From: Thioalkalivibrio sp.
Lineage (GTDB): Bacteria; Pseudomonadota; Gammaproteobacteria; Ectothiorhodospirales; Ectothiorhodospiraceae
Direction: 5' to 3'
Assembly (NCBI GenBank): GCA_003550945.1
Contig: PULL01000006.1
Location: forward strand, 1 to 9,036
Length of the DNA: 9,036 nucleotides
Positions 1 through 6,376 of this stretch are shown here, one piece after another. The notes beneath the pieces were generated by a model. That model was not told where the DNA came from. It ran no database searches and worked only from the letters and a program-made list of their open reading frames with translations. Each line of letters begins with the position of its first letter. Positions within the stretch are counted from its first letter, which is position 1. A program made the position numbers and the translations under genes.

Positions 1-1003
1 CATCGACGAGATCCACCGGTTCAACAAGGCCCAGCAGGATGCCCTGCTGCCGCACATCGAGGACGGTACCCTGCGCTTCATCGGCGCGACCACGGAGAAC
101 CCGTCCTTCGCGCTGAACAATGCGCTGCTCTCGCGGCTTCGGGTCTATCGCCTGCAGCCGGTCACGCCCGATGCGATTGTCGAACTGCTCCGCCAGGCCC
201 TCGTCGATTCCGAACGGGGACTGGGAGACCGCGGCCTGCGGCTGGACCCGGAATGGGTGGAACGTCTCGCAAACGCCGCGGACGGTGATGCGCGCCGGGC
301 GTTGAACTGGCTGGAGACGGCGGCGGACCTGGCGGTCGACGGCGAGATCACGCCCGATGCGTTGCGCGCGGTGATGGGATCGCAGGCACTGCAGTTCGAC
401 CGACAGGGAGACGCGTTCTACGACCAGATCTCGGCGCTGCACAAATCGGTGCGCGGTTCCGATCCGGATGCCGCTGTGTACTGGCTGGTGCGGATGCTGG
501 ACGCGGGCTGCGATCCCGACTACCTCGGACGCCGGCTGCTGCGCATGGCCTACGAGGACATCGGGCTGGCTGCGGTGGGTCTCGCGGCGCGGGTGTCGGC
601 GGCCTGGGAGACGGTCGAGCGCCTGGGGCGGCCGGAAGGCGATCTCGCGCTGGTGCAGGCCGCAATCGAGCTGGCCGCGGCGCCCAAGAGCAACTCCGCC
701 TATGTTGCTCTTGGGGAAGCCCGCACCGCCATCGCCGACAGCGGCAGTCTCCCGGTGCCGCTGCACCTGCGCAATGCCCCGACAGCGCTGATGCGCGCCG
801 AGGGTTTCGGCGCCGGGTACCGTTATGATCACGACGAGCCCGACGGCTTTGCGCGCGGGCAGACCTACCTCCCCGAGAAGCTGTTGGGCCGGCATTTCTA
901 CCGGCCGGGAGTGGAGGGCACCGAGCGGGTGCTGGCCGACCGTCTCGCGGCACTGCGCCGGGGACCGAGGCCCAAGGGCGAGGGACAGGGAGAGGATTCT
1001 TGA
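1..1003 (+). CDS. rarA: Replication-associated recombination protein A (RarA/MgsA), AAA+ ATPase, 5'-truncated by the window
   Basis: This is the C-terminal 333 residues of a RarA (MgsA, WRNIP1-like) AAA+ ATPase. The family acts at stalled replication forks with SSB and the clamp loader. The window opens inside the Walker B motif (IDEIHRF, residues 1-7 as visible). Sensor 1 follows (GATTENPSF, 28-36), then a candidate arginine finger (LLSR, 42-45) and sensor 2 (GDARRALN, 95-102). The RarA-specific C-terminal tetramerisation region follows (YDQISALHKSVRGSDPDAA and YEDIGLA segments). E. coli RarA is about 447 residues, so roughly 110 residues with Walker A lie upstream. The reading frame is open from base 2, so the ATG at 257 is internal. 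The last about 12 residues (GPRPKGEGQGEDS) are low-complexity and overlie the ribosome-binding site of the next gene. The stop TGA at 1001-1003 overlaps that gene's start. Confidence 0.96.
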   Translation, partial: IDEIHRFNKAQQDALLPHIEDGTLRFIGATTENPSFALNNALLSRLRVYRLQPVTPDAIVELLRQALVDSERGLGDRGLRLDPEWVERLANAADGDARRALNWLETAADLAVDGEITPDALRAVMGSQALQFDRQGDAFYDQISALHKSVRGSDPDAAVYWLVRMLDAGCDPDYLGRRLLRMAYEDIGLAAVGLAARVSAAWETVERLGRPEGDLALVQAAIELAAAPKSNSAYVALGEARTAIADSGSLPVPLHLRNAPTALMRAEGFGAGYRYDHDEPDGFARGQTYLPEKLLGRHFYRPGVEGTERVLADRLAALRRGPRPKGEGQGEDS

Positions 1004-1656
1004 AGCCCTGGATCTGGGTGGTGGCACTGCTGCTCGCCGCCGCGGTGCTGATCCACCTGATTGCGAAAATCCCGATCGAGGACATCGACTTCGTCGCACT
1101 GGAGGCACGCTTCCAGGGCTTCGGTCTGTGGGCCTACCTTGCGTTCGTGGCGGCCTTCGTGGCGTTCGCGTTGATTCCGCTACCCATGACGGTTTGGGTG
1201 CTGCTCGGGGGCAGCCTGTTCGGGCCCTGGCTGGGCACGGCGCTGAGCCTGCTCAGCTCGACCACTGCGGCGGTGCTGGCCTTCCTGATCGGACGTTACC
1301 TCGCGCGCGATTATGTCCGAGGCCATGCCGGACCACGGGTCCGGCGCGTGATGCGCGGGGTCGAGGCCGAGGGCTGGCGCTTCGTTGCCATGACGCGCCT
1401 GATCCCGGTGTTTCCGTTTGCGCCAACCAACTACGCGCTGGGGCTCACTGGCATCCGTCTGCGCACCTACGCCTGGACCACCGGGATCGCGCTGATTCCA
1501 AACCTCGCCGCCTACACTTGGCTTGGGCACGCGACGCGGCAGGCGATCACCGGCGCGGAGAACCTGATCCAGTTCCTGCTGATCGGCCTCGCGCTGCTGG
1601 CGCTGCTGCTGTTCCTGCCGGGATTCATCCGTCGGTTGCGCAACCACGAGTCCTGA
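1000..1656 (+). CDS. TVP38/TMEM64 (VTT-domain, DedA superfamily) inner-membrane protein
   Basis: The product is a 218-residue polytopic membrane protein of the VTT/SNARE-associated family, related to TVP38/TMEM64 and DedA proteins. Relatives are linked to lipid scrambling and envelope homeostasis, but the substrate here is unknown. Family marks visible are GGSLFG (70-75), the FLIGRYLARDYV stretch (95-106), RLIPVFPF (133-140), NYALGLTGIRL (144-154) and the IPNLAAYTWLG segment (166-176). Hydrophobic helices lie at about 3-21, 44-70, 78-98, 155-175 and 188-210. The start is TTG at 1000, sharing four bases (TTGA) with the rarA stop. It is preceded by a purine-rich Shine-Dalgarno region (GGGAGAGG, 988-995). 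The overlap suggests translational coupling to rarA. There is no evident functional link with RarA, so this is probably just operon packing. Confidence 0.92.
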   Translation: MKPWIWVVALLLAAAVLIHLIAKIPIEDIDFVALEARFQGFGLWAYLAFVAAFVAFALIPLPMTVWVLLGGSLFGPWLGTALSLLSSTTAAVLAFLIGRYLARDYVRGHAGPRVRRVMRGVEAEGWRFVAMTRLIPVFPFAPTNYALGLTGIRLRTYAWTTGIALIPNLAAYTWLGHATRQAITGAENLIQFLLIGLALLALLLFLPGFIRRLRNHES

Positions 1657-1705
1657 GGGTCGCTCGCGCGCGACGGATCCCGCGACGCGGTATCAGATCA
1701 AGGGC

Positions 1706-1724
1706 CCATCCCACAGAGGGATGG
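1706..1724. terminator. Short hairpin in the convergent gap, possible bidirectional terminator
   Basis: The 179-bp gap between the convergent VTT-protein gene and pbpG (1657-1835) contains no convincing gene. It holds a perfect 7-bp stem (CCATCCC/GGGATGG) with a 5-base ACAGA loop. There is no T-tract on either side, so it would be a weak or Rho-assisted terminator at best. A second weaker 6-bp dyad (CCGACC/GGTCGG) lies at 1740-1761. Position between two converging genes is the main argument. Confidence 0.3.
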
Positions 1725-1835
1725 CCGGGTGCGGCGGAGCCGACCCTCGGCGAACGGTCGGGGACCAGCCATCTCGCCGATCTCGGGTCCGGCCGGGACA
1801 CCATCGGCCATGGGCAGGCCTCGTCCCAGCCCGGG

Positions 1836-2768
1836 TCAGGGCTCGGCGACGGCCCCAACCCCCGCGAGCGCCGCGCTGCGGCTGCGTTCGTACTCCAGTG
1901 CGGCCCCGGCGACGGCTCCGCTCGAGCCGGTTTCGAGCCAGCCCCGGATCCGCCCGGCGTCGCCCAGCGGCGTTCGGCTGCCGAACGAGTCCAGCAGGAC
2001 CATCACCGTTGGTTCGCCACCGACGTCGGCGACCATCACCAGGCAGCGACCGGCTTCGGTGAGGTACCCGGTCTTGCTCAGGCTCACGTTCCAGCGCGAG
2101 GAATGAACCAGCGCGTTCGTGTTGCCGAAATCGAGGCTGTAGCGGGGGCTGCGAAAGTGCACGCGCTGGTTTGAGCCCGTGGACATCTCGCGGATGTCGG
2201 GGTACGCGTAGGCGGCACGGACCATTTTCAGCAGGTCGGTGGCGCTCGCGTGGTTCTCCGGCCAGAGCCCCGAGGGGTCCACGAACCGGGTCTGCGTCAT
2301 GCCGAGTTCGCGCGCCTTCTCGTTCATTGCCGCGATGAACGCGTCCCTGCCGCCGGGATGATGCCGCGCGAGCACGTAGGCCGCGAGGTTTTCCGAGGAC
2401 ATCAGCGTAATCCGCAGCAGATCGCCGCGCTGAGCCTCGGAGCCGGGGCGAATCCGGGAAAAGGCGTTCTTCGGGGGGTCGTCCTCGCGTTCGACGATCG
2501 GCAGCCACTCGTCCAGCGGCAGCCCCGAGTCGAGCACCACCATCGCGGTCATCAGCTTGGTGATCGACGCAATCGGCGCCGGCCGGTCCGCGAACTTGGT
2601 GTAAACCGGAGTGCCGGGATTCAGCGGTGCCACCAATGCGTGCACCGAGGCGAGCTGCAGCCGTGCCGGGTCCGGCTGCAGGGTCGCGCCGCTCGCGGCC
2701 GCGAGGGTGCCATGCAGGCTCAACGGAAGGCAGGCTGTGAACAGGGCGGTAAGGAGGATTTTCTTCAT
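1836..2768 (-). CDS. pbpG: D-alanyl-D-alanine endopeptidase, penicillin-binding protein 7 (PbpG)
   Basis: This is a low-molecular-mass penicillin-binding protein of the S11 peptidase family, and it cleaves D-Ala-meso-DAP cross-links in periplasmic peptidoglycan. It is 310 residues long, the same length as E. coli PBP7. It shares long stretches that I recognise from that protein (PIASITKLMTAMVVLD, LMSSEN, HHPGGRDAF, RNTN-like GNTNALV). All three active-site motifs are present: SITK (S68, K71), SEN (125-127) and KTG (232-234). Residues 1-25 form a signal peptide (MKKILL, hydrophobic core, Ala-rich exit). The frame is open upstream to 3095, but the start at 2768 is chosen because it places the signal peptide at the N terminus and matches PBP7 length. 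No C-terminal amphipathic anchor like that of PBP5/6 is obvious; the tail is Ala-rich. It is a single-gene unit, convergent with the VTT gene and divergent from the TAXI gene. Confidence 0.95.
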   Translation of the reverse strand: MKKILLTALFTACLPLSLHGTLAAASGATLQPDPARLQLASVHALVAPLNPGTPVYTKFADRPAPIASITKLMTAMVVLDSGLPLDEWLPIVEREDDPPKNAFSRIRPGSEAQRGDLLRITLMSSENLAAYVLARHHPGGRDAFIAAMNEKARELGMTQTRFVDPSGLWPENHASATDLLKMVRAAYAYPDIREMSTGSNQRVHFRSPRYSLDFGNTNALVHSSRWNVSLSKTGYLTEAGRCLVMVADVGGEPTVMVLLDSFGSRTPLGDAGRIRGWLETGSSGAVAGAALEYERSRSAALAGVGAVAEP

Positions 2769-2830
2769 GGCCGGGAAACGCTCTCGCCGGTAGGGTGTGG
2801 GGTGCGGGCCGGTGCATCCGCGCGGCGCCA

Positions 2831-2860
2831 AGCATAACCAAACTCGATCCCGTCTGGCAC
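2831..2860 (-). promoter_or_regulatory. Candidate promoter for pbpG
   Basis: In the 180-bp divergent region between pbpG and the TAXI gene, the minus strand carries GTGCCA (2860-2855) and TATGCT (2836-2831), separated by 18 bases. Each matches the sigma-70 consensus at four of six positions. It would give a leader of about 55 bases ahead of the pbpG ATG. This is a weak match found by eye. No comparable plus-strand promoter for the TAXI gene stood out. Confidence 0.28.
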
Positions 2861-2948
2861 ACCCGTGAAGGACCCGCAGGATCCAATGGCTGCGCGGTAG
2901 TTCTGATCGTGAGATATTGCGCCCGTATCGAAGCGAGGCGCCAAGGTG

Positions 2949-4328
2949 ATGGATAACGGCCCGAAAACGCCGAAGCCCCCCAAGGCTGCGAAGGCGACGG
3001 CAAGCGCCATCATTGTGTGGGGACTGGTGGCGGTGATCGGCCTGCTGGCTTTTGTCGTGGCCTGGCAGTTCGTCGAGCCTGCGCCCCCGAAACACGTGCG
3101 CCTGGCGACCGGAACCCCGGGCGGGGCCTATGAACTCACCGGCGAGCTTTACGCCCAGTGGTTTGCGGAAAAGGGGATTGAACTCGAGACCGTGAGCACG
3201 GCCGGGTCTCTGGAAAACTGGGACCTGCTGCTATCGGGAGCGGTGGACGCAGCGCTTGTGCAGGCGGGCACCGCGCCTGCCACTGCGGAACGCGAGCTCG
3301 AAGCGATCGTCAGCGTCGCTTTCGAGCCGCTGTTCCTGTTCCATCGCCGTGAGCTGGATATGGAGGAGCCGATCCGGACGGGTCGTCTCGAACATCTTGC
3401 GGAGGGCCGGTTTGCCATTGGCGCCGAGGGCAGCGGGACGCAGCACCTGATGCGGGTGCTGCTGACCGAAACCGGTTTCGAGGAGCAGCTCGACGAGATC
3501 GGCACGACGTTGTTGTCCCTTGGCGGTGCGCAGGCGGTCGAGGCGCTGCTGGCTGGTTCGATCGATGCCGCGGCCTTCGTGATGGCGCCGCAGGCGCCGC
3601 TGGTACAGAGGCTGCTGGCCACCGAGGGGGTGCACGTGCTCGACCTGGCGCAGGCACCGGGATTGGCGCAACGCCTGCCGTATCTGTCTGCGGTCACGCT
3701 CTATGCGGGCGTGGTGGACCCGCGCCGCAACCTCCCGCCCGAGGACGTGCGCATGGTCGCAACGGCAACGTACCTCGTGGTGCGCAAGGACACCCATCGC
3801 AGTGTGGTTCAGTTGCTGATCGAGGCCGCGCAGCGCAGTTCGGTTCCCCATCTGGTGGGTACGGCAACCGAGTTCCCGTCCCTCGCCTACACGGATATTC
3901 CCATCGCGGATGACGCTCGATATTTCTTCGAGAGGGGACCGAACATTCTGCATCGCCACCTGCCTTTCTGGCTGGCTTCTCTGGTGGATCGGTTGGCGAT
4001 CCTGATCATTCCGCTGCTGACCGTGATCATTCCCCTGTTTCGCCTCGCCCCCGCGGCACTGCAGTGGAGCGTGCGACGCCGCATCTTCCGTTGGTACCGG
4101 CAAATCCGGCTGATCGACGAGGAACTGGCGGGCGGCAACGTGCCACGGTCGCGCCTCCAGAGCGATCTCGCGCTGCTGGAGCGCCTGGATCAGGATGTGT
4201 CGGCGACCGAGGTTCCGCTGTCGTACATGGAAGAGTTCTACAATCTGCGCCTGCACATCGCCTACATGCAGCAGCGCGTTCGGGATGCGCTGGCGCTGGA
4301 TCGACCCGACCCGGGCAAAGAGCGATAG
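2949..4328 (+). CDS. Membrane-anchored TAXI-family TRAP transporter solute-binding protein
   Basis: The product is a 459-residue protein whose central part resembles TAXI-type (COG2358/Imp-like) periplasmic solute-binding subunits of TRAP transporters. The match includes the N-terminal strand and motif VRLATGTPGGAYELTGELYA (50-69), STAGSLEN (83-90) and GAEGSGTQHLMRVLL (158-172). It is not a secreted binding protein. A helix at about 18-42 anchors the N terminus, the binding domain spans about 48-335, and a second helix (about 345-367) returns the chain to the cytoplasm. A basic stretch (RRRIFRWYRQIRLIDEEL) and a helical, probably coiled-coil tail run to 459. No DctQ/DctM or fused permease gene lies in the window. 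The start is ambiguous: GTG at 2946 is immediately followed by ATG at 2949, and GAGG (2935-2938) is spaced suitably for either. The ligand is unknown. Family assignment is secure, but a transport role is not. Confidence 0.88.
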   Translation: MDNGPKTPKPPKAAKATASAIIVWGLVAVIGLLAFVVAWQFVEPAPPKHVRLATGTPGGAYELTGELYAQWFAEKGIELETVSTAGSLENWDLLLSGAVDAALVQAGTAPATAERELEAIVSVAFEPLFLFHRRELDMEEPIRTGRLEHLAEGRFAIGAEGSGTQHLMRVLLTETGFEEQLDEIGTTLLSLGGAQAVEALLAGSIDAAAFVMAPQAPLVQRLLATEGVHVLDLAQAPGLAQRLPYLSAVTLYAGVVDPRRNLPPEDVRMVATATYLVVRKDTHRSVVQLLIEAAQRSSVPHLVGTATEFPSLAYTDIPIADDARYFFERGPNILHRHLPFWLASLVDRLAILIIPLLTVIIPLFRLAPAALQWSVRRRIFRWYRQIRLIDEELAGGNVPRSRLQSDLALLERLDQDVSATEVPLSYMEEFYNLRLHIAYMQQRVRDALALDRPDPGKER

Positions 4329-4371
4329 GGTGGTGCATTCGCTGCGGACCCGGCCCCCGGTCGCGGCGGTC

Positions 4372-4400
4372 TATGATGGGCACACTCCGTTTCGCCCATC
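4372..4400 (+). promoter_or_regulatory. Possible -10 element with overlapping dyad upstream of tspO
   Basis: The 123-bp gap between the TAXI gene and tspO holds TATGAT (4372-4377), a five-of-six match to the -10 consensus. No good -35 sits at the usual distance. A perfect 7-bp inverted repeat, GATGGGC (4375-4381) and GCCCATC (4394-4400) with a 12-base centre, overlaps its downstream edge. That geometry fits an operator for a dimeric regulator, or a small hairpin in the leader. By-eye evidence only. Confidence 0.25.
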
Positions 4401-4451
4401 GTGCAGCCCATGTGCGTTGGACCAAGGGCAACGGAAACGAGGGAGAATCCG

Positions 4452-4943
4452 ATGAACCGAAGCGATGCGATTTCGTGGCGGGAACTGCGCGGCCTGGTGC
4501 TCTGGCTGGTTCTGGTGCTGGTGGTCGCCATCATCGGTGGACTGGTCACGCGGGGCTCGGTGAACGGCTGGTACCCGCAACTGGTGCAACCGGATTTCGC
4601 GCCGCCGAACGCCGTGTTCGGCCCCGTATGGACGGTGCTCTACGTGATGATGGCCTACGCGGCCTGGCGCATCTGGCGCGTGCACGGCTTCGGCGGCGCA
4701 CCCTGGGCGCTGGGCCTGTTTATGGTGCAGATCACGCTGAATCTGTTGTGGTCGATCCTGTTCTTCGGTTTCCAACAGATCGGGCTCGCGCTGTTCGAGA
4801 TCGTGGTGTTGTGGTTTGCGATCCTTGCCACGCTGCTGTTGTTCTGGCGCCTCGACCGGATCGCCGGGGCATTGCTGCTGCCTTACCTGGCCTGGGTCGG
4901 TTTCGCGGCGTTCCTGAACCACGCATTCTGGGTTTTGAATTGA
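4452..4943 (+). CDS. tspO: TspO/MBR family tryptophan-rich sensory protein
   Basis: This is a 163-residue, five-helix membrane protein of the TspO/peripheral benzodiazepine receptor family. Characterised members bind or degrade tetrapyrroles and modulate stress or pigment responses. Diagnostic motifs are all present: WYPQLVQPDFAPPNAVFGPVWTVLY (about 40-64), LNLLWSILFFG (96-106) and PYLAWVGFAAFLNHAFWVLN at the C terminus (144-163). It is rich in Trp as expected. The frame is open to 4401, but ATG at 4452 is preferred. It gives the usual family length and follows a good Shine-Dalgarno (GGGAGAA, 4441-4447), whereas the upstream extension is not family-like. The gene is downstream of the TAXI gene by 123 bp and upstream of the arsJ-like gene by 157 bp, so co-transcription with either is uncertain. 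The physiological ligand cannot be read from the sequence. Confidence 0.95.
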   Translation: MNRSDAISWRELRGLVLWLVLVLVVAIIGGLVTRGSVNGWYPQLVQPDFAPPNAVFGPVWTVLYVMMAYAAWRIWRVHGFGGAPWALGLFMVQITLNLLWSILFFGFQQIGLALFEIVVLWFAILATLLLFWRLDRIAGALLLPYLAWVGFAAFLNHAFWVLN

Positions 4944-4967
4944 CGCAGCTGCCGAAGCGCCGTGCCG

Positions 4968-5079
4968 GGCCCCGAAGCGGGGGGACGCAGTCCGGGCACG
5001 CTCAAGCCGTCCCTGGGCGCTCGACGGCGGCCATCCATGGCCGCCGACGGCCCGGACTGCGTCCCCCCACTCCGGGGCC
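4968..5079. repeat. Nested inverted repeat (about 112 bp) between tspO and the arsJ-like gene
   Basis: Two 30-bp arms, 4968-4997 and 5050-5079, are inverted copies matching at 28 of 30 positions. Both include the string GGGGGGACGCAGTCCGGGC or its complement. The 52-bp centre contains a second dyad, a 10-bp stem 5025-5034/5037-5046, around GCGGCCATCCATGGCCGC. It starts 24 bases after the tspO stop and ends 21 bases before the arsJ-like TTG. It could be a strong RNA hairpin acting as terminator, processing site or leader structure, a DNA cruciform, or a small non-coding mobile repeat. No target-site duplication is clear and no T-tract follows, so I leave its nature open. Confidence 0.85.
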
Positions 5080-5096
5080 TTCAAGCGTTGGGGGGA
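5062..5096 (+). promoter_or_regulatory. Possible Shine-Dalgarno-sequestering hairpin ahead of the arsJ-like gene
   Basis: TCCCCCCA (5062-5069) is the exact complement of TGGGGGGA (5089-5096), which contains the only plausible Shine-Dalgarno for the TTG start at 5101. Pairing gives an 8-bp stem with a 19-base loop. The same C-run lies in the right arm of the larger inverted repeat and alternatively pairs with the G-run at 4979-4984, so the two folds exclude each other. Complementarity is seen directly; a regulatory role is inferred. Confidence 0.35.
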
Positions 5097-5100
5097 ATCC

Positions 5101-6315
5101 TTGAACGCACCCACACTCGGGCTCGCCGCCTACGCGCGGATCACCGCGAACTACTGGGCGTTCACGATCACCGACGGCGCGATCCGGATGCTGGTGGTGC
5201 TGTACTTCCACCAGCTCGGCTACAGCCCTCTGGAAATCGCGCTGCTGTTTCTGTTCTACGAGTTCTTCGGCATCGTGACGAACCTCGCCGGCGGCTGGCT
5301 GGCGGCGCGGCTGGGGCTGAACACGACGCTGATCTCGGGAACGCTGCTGCAGATCGCCGCGCTGCTGATGCTCACGGTTCCGGAGGCCTGGCTTTCGGTG
5401 GCCTACGTGATGTTTGCCCAGGCGCTCTCGGGTATCGCGAAAGACCTGAACAAGATGAGCGCGAAATCCGGCGTGAAACTGGTCGCCGGGGATGTGCAGG
5501 GCCGGCTGTTCCGTTGGGTTGCCTGGCTCACAGGGTCGAAGAACGCATTGAAGGGACTGGGGTTCTTCGTCGGTGCGGCATTGCTGTACACGGTGGGCTT
5601 CCGCGGCGCGCTGGTTGCGCTGGCTGCGTTGCTGGTGCTGAGCCTGACGCTGGCTGCGCTCCGGTTGCCGCGCGGCCTTGGCCGGGTTGCGGGCAAGCCG
5701 AAGTTCACGCAGATGTTCTCGAACAGTCCGGCGATCAACGTGCTGTCCGCGGCGCGGTTCTTCCTGTTCGGGGCTCGGGACGTTTGGTTCGTGGTCGCAC
5801 TGCCGGTGTTCCTGACCGCAACACTGGGCTGGAACCACCTGCAGGTGGGCGGCTTTCTTGCGCTGTGGATCATCGGTTACGGGGTCGTTCAGGCAGCCGT
5901 GCCGACGCTGATCGCGCGACATGGACTGGATCCGACCGGGTTGACCGCAAGGTTCTGGGCGCTGTTGCTGATGCTGATCCCGGTGGGGATTGTGATCGGA
6001 CTGGAAGCGGAACTGAATCCGGGGGCGGTGCTGATCGTGGGTCTGGGCGTCTTCGGGATCGTGTTCGCGATCAACTCGGCGGTGCACTCCTTCCTGATCC
6101 TGGACTACGCGGAGGCCGACCGCGTTGCGATGAAGGTCGGCTTCTACTACATGGCCAACGCCGGAGGGAGGCTGGTCGGCACGGTACTGTCCGGCTGGAT
6201 TTTCATGACCCACGGCCTGATCGGCTGCCTGCTGACGTCGACGGGGTTTGTGTTCGCTGCGTGGATGCTCTCGTCGTTGCTGCCGCGTGAGACGGGAGCT
6301 CGGCCCATACGCTGA
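5101..6315 (+). CDS. arsJ: ArsJ-like MFS permease (organoarsenical efflux family)
   Basis: This is a 404-residue major facilitator with about 12 hydrophobic segments. It closely resembles ArsJ, the inner-membrane exporter of 1-arseno-3-phosphoglycerate, which forms when glyceraldehyde-3-phosphate dehydrogenase uses arsenate. Segments I recognise as ArsJ-typical are ANYWAFTITDGAIRMLVVLYFH (16-37), GYSPLEIALLFLFYEFFGIVTNL (40-62) and SGIAKDLNKMSAKS (110-123). Others are LTGSKNALKGLGFF (143-156), NVLSAARFFLFGARDVWFVVALPVF (213-237) and VGGFLALWIIGYGVVQ (249-264). The start is TTG at 5101, the first available in-frame start, behind a G-run Shine-Dalgarno (5090-5096). It sits just before the conserved first helix. 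ArsJ genes normally neighbour a dedicated gapdh and arsR; none is present here. The alternative is a closely related MFS transporter with another substrate. Family is confident, substrate less so. Confidence 0.82.
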   Translation: MNAPTLGLAAYARITANYWAFTITDGAIRMLVVLYFHQLGYSPLEIALLFLFYEFFGIVTNLAGGWLAARLGLNTTLISGTLLQIAALLMLTVPEAWLSVAYVMFAQALSGIAKDLNKMSAKSGVKLVAGDVQGRLFRWVAWLTGSKNALKGLGFFVGAALLYTVGFRGALVALAALLVLSLTLAALRLPRGLGRVAGKPKFTQMFSNSPAINVLSAARFFLFGARDVWFVVALPVFLTATLGWNHLQVGGFLALWIIGYGVVQAAVPTLIARHGLDPTGLTARFWALLLMLIPVGIVIGLEAELNPGAVLIVGLGVFGIVFAINSAVHSFLILDYAEADRVAMKVGFYYMANAGGRLVGTVLSGWIFMTHGLIGCLLTSTGFVFAAWMLSSLLPRETGARPIR

Positions 6316-6350
6316 GCCCGCATCAACGGCCCTGCTGCTCCGGGTATCAA

Positions 6351-6368
6351 GGCAGGAAGCTCCCTGCC
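6351..6368 (+). terminator. Possible hairpin terminator after the arsJ-like gene
   Basis: GGCAGG (6351-6356) and CCTGCC (6363-6368) form a 6-bp stem with a 6-base loop, 35 bases after the arsJ-like stop. No T-run follows, so this is only a candidate. It could equally form part of the GC-rich repeat that starts a few bases later. Confidence 0.27.
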
Positions 6369-6376
6369 CCACGTGT

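Noticed and set aside
961..1000. G-rich tail of rarA as a copy of the palindromic repeat seen near 6430
   Set aside because: It shares only purine-rich composition (GGGCGAGGG, GGGAGAGG) and has no inverted partner. A ribosome-binding site explains it.
257..1003. ATG at 257 as the start of a separate short gene
   Set aside because: The frame is open back to the window edge and encodes the RarA Walker B and sensor 1 regions, so this ATG is internal to rarA.
825..2174. Long plus-strand open frame of about 449 codons across the rarA end, the VTT gene and the gap
   Set aside because: It runs out of frame through three well-supported features, its translation is Arg/Pro/Gly-rich, and it matches no family. 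It is a by-product of high GC.
1693..3003. Minus-strand open frame of about 436 codons overlapping pbpG
   Set aside because: It is the shifted-frame shadow of pbpG, which has all three PBP active-site motifs in the other frame.
2769..3095. Longer pbpG starting at 3095
   Set aside because: The extension would bury the signal peptide in the middle of the protein and invade the divergent TAXI gene. The start at 2768 gives the exact PBP7 length.
4401..4451. tspO start at 4401
   Set aside because: The added 17 residues are not hydrophobic or family-like, and ATG at 4452 has a proper Shine-Dalgarno just upstream.
4944..5100. Calling the inverted repeat an insertion sequence or a standard intrinsic terminator
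   Set aside because: There is no transposase frame, no clear target duplication and no T-tract after the stem, so neither label is supported.
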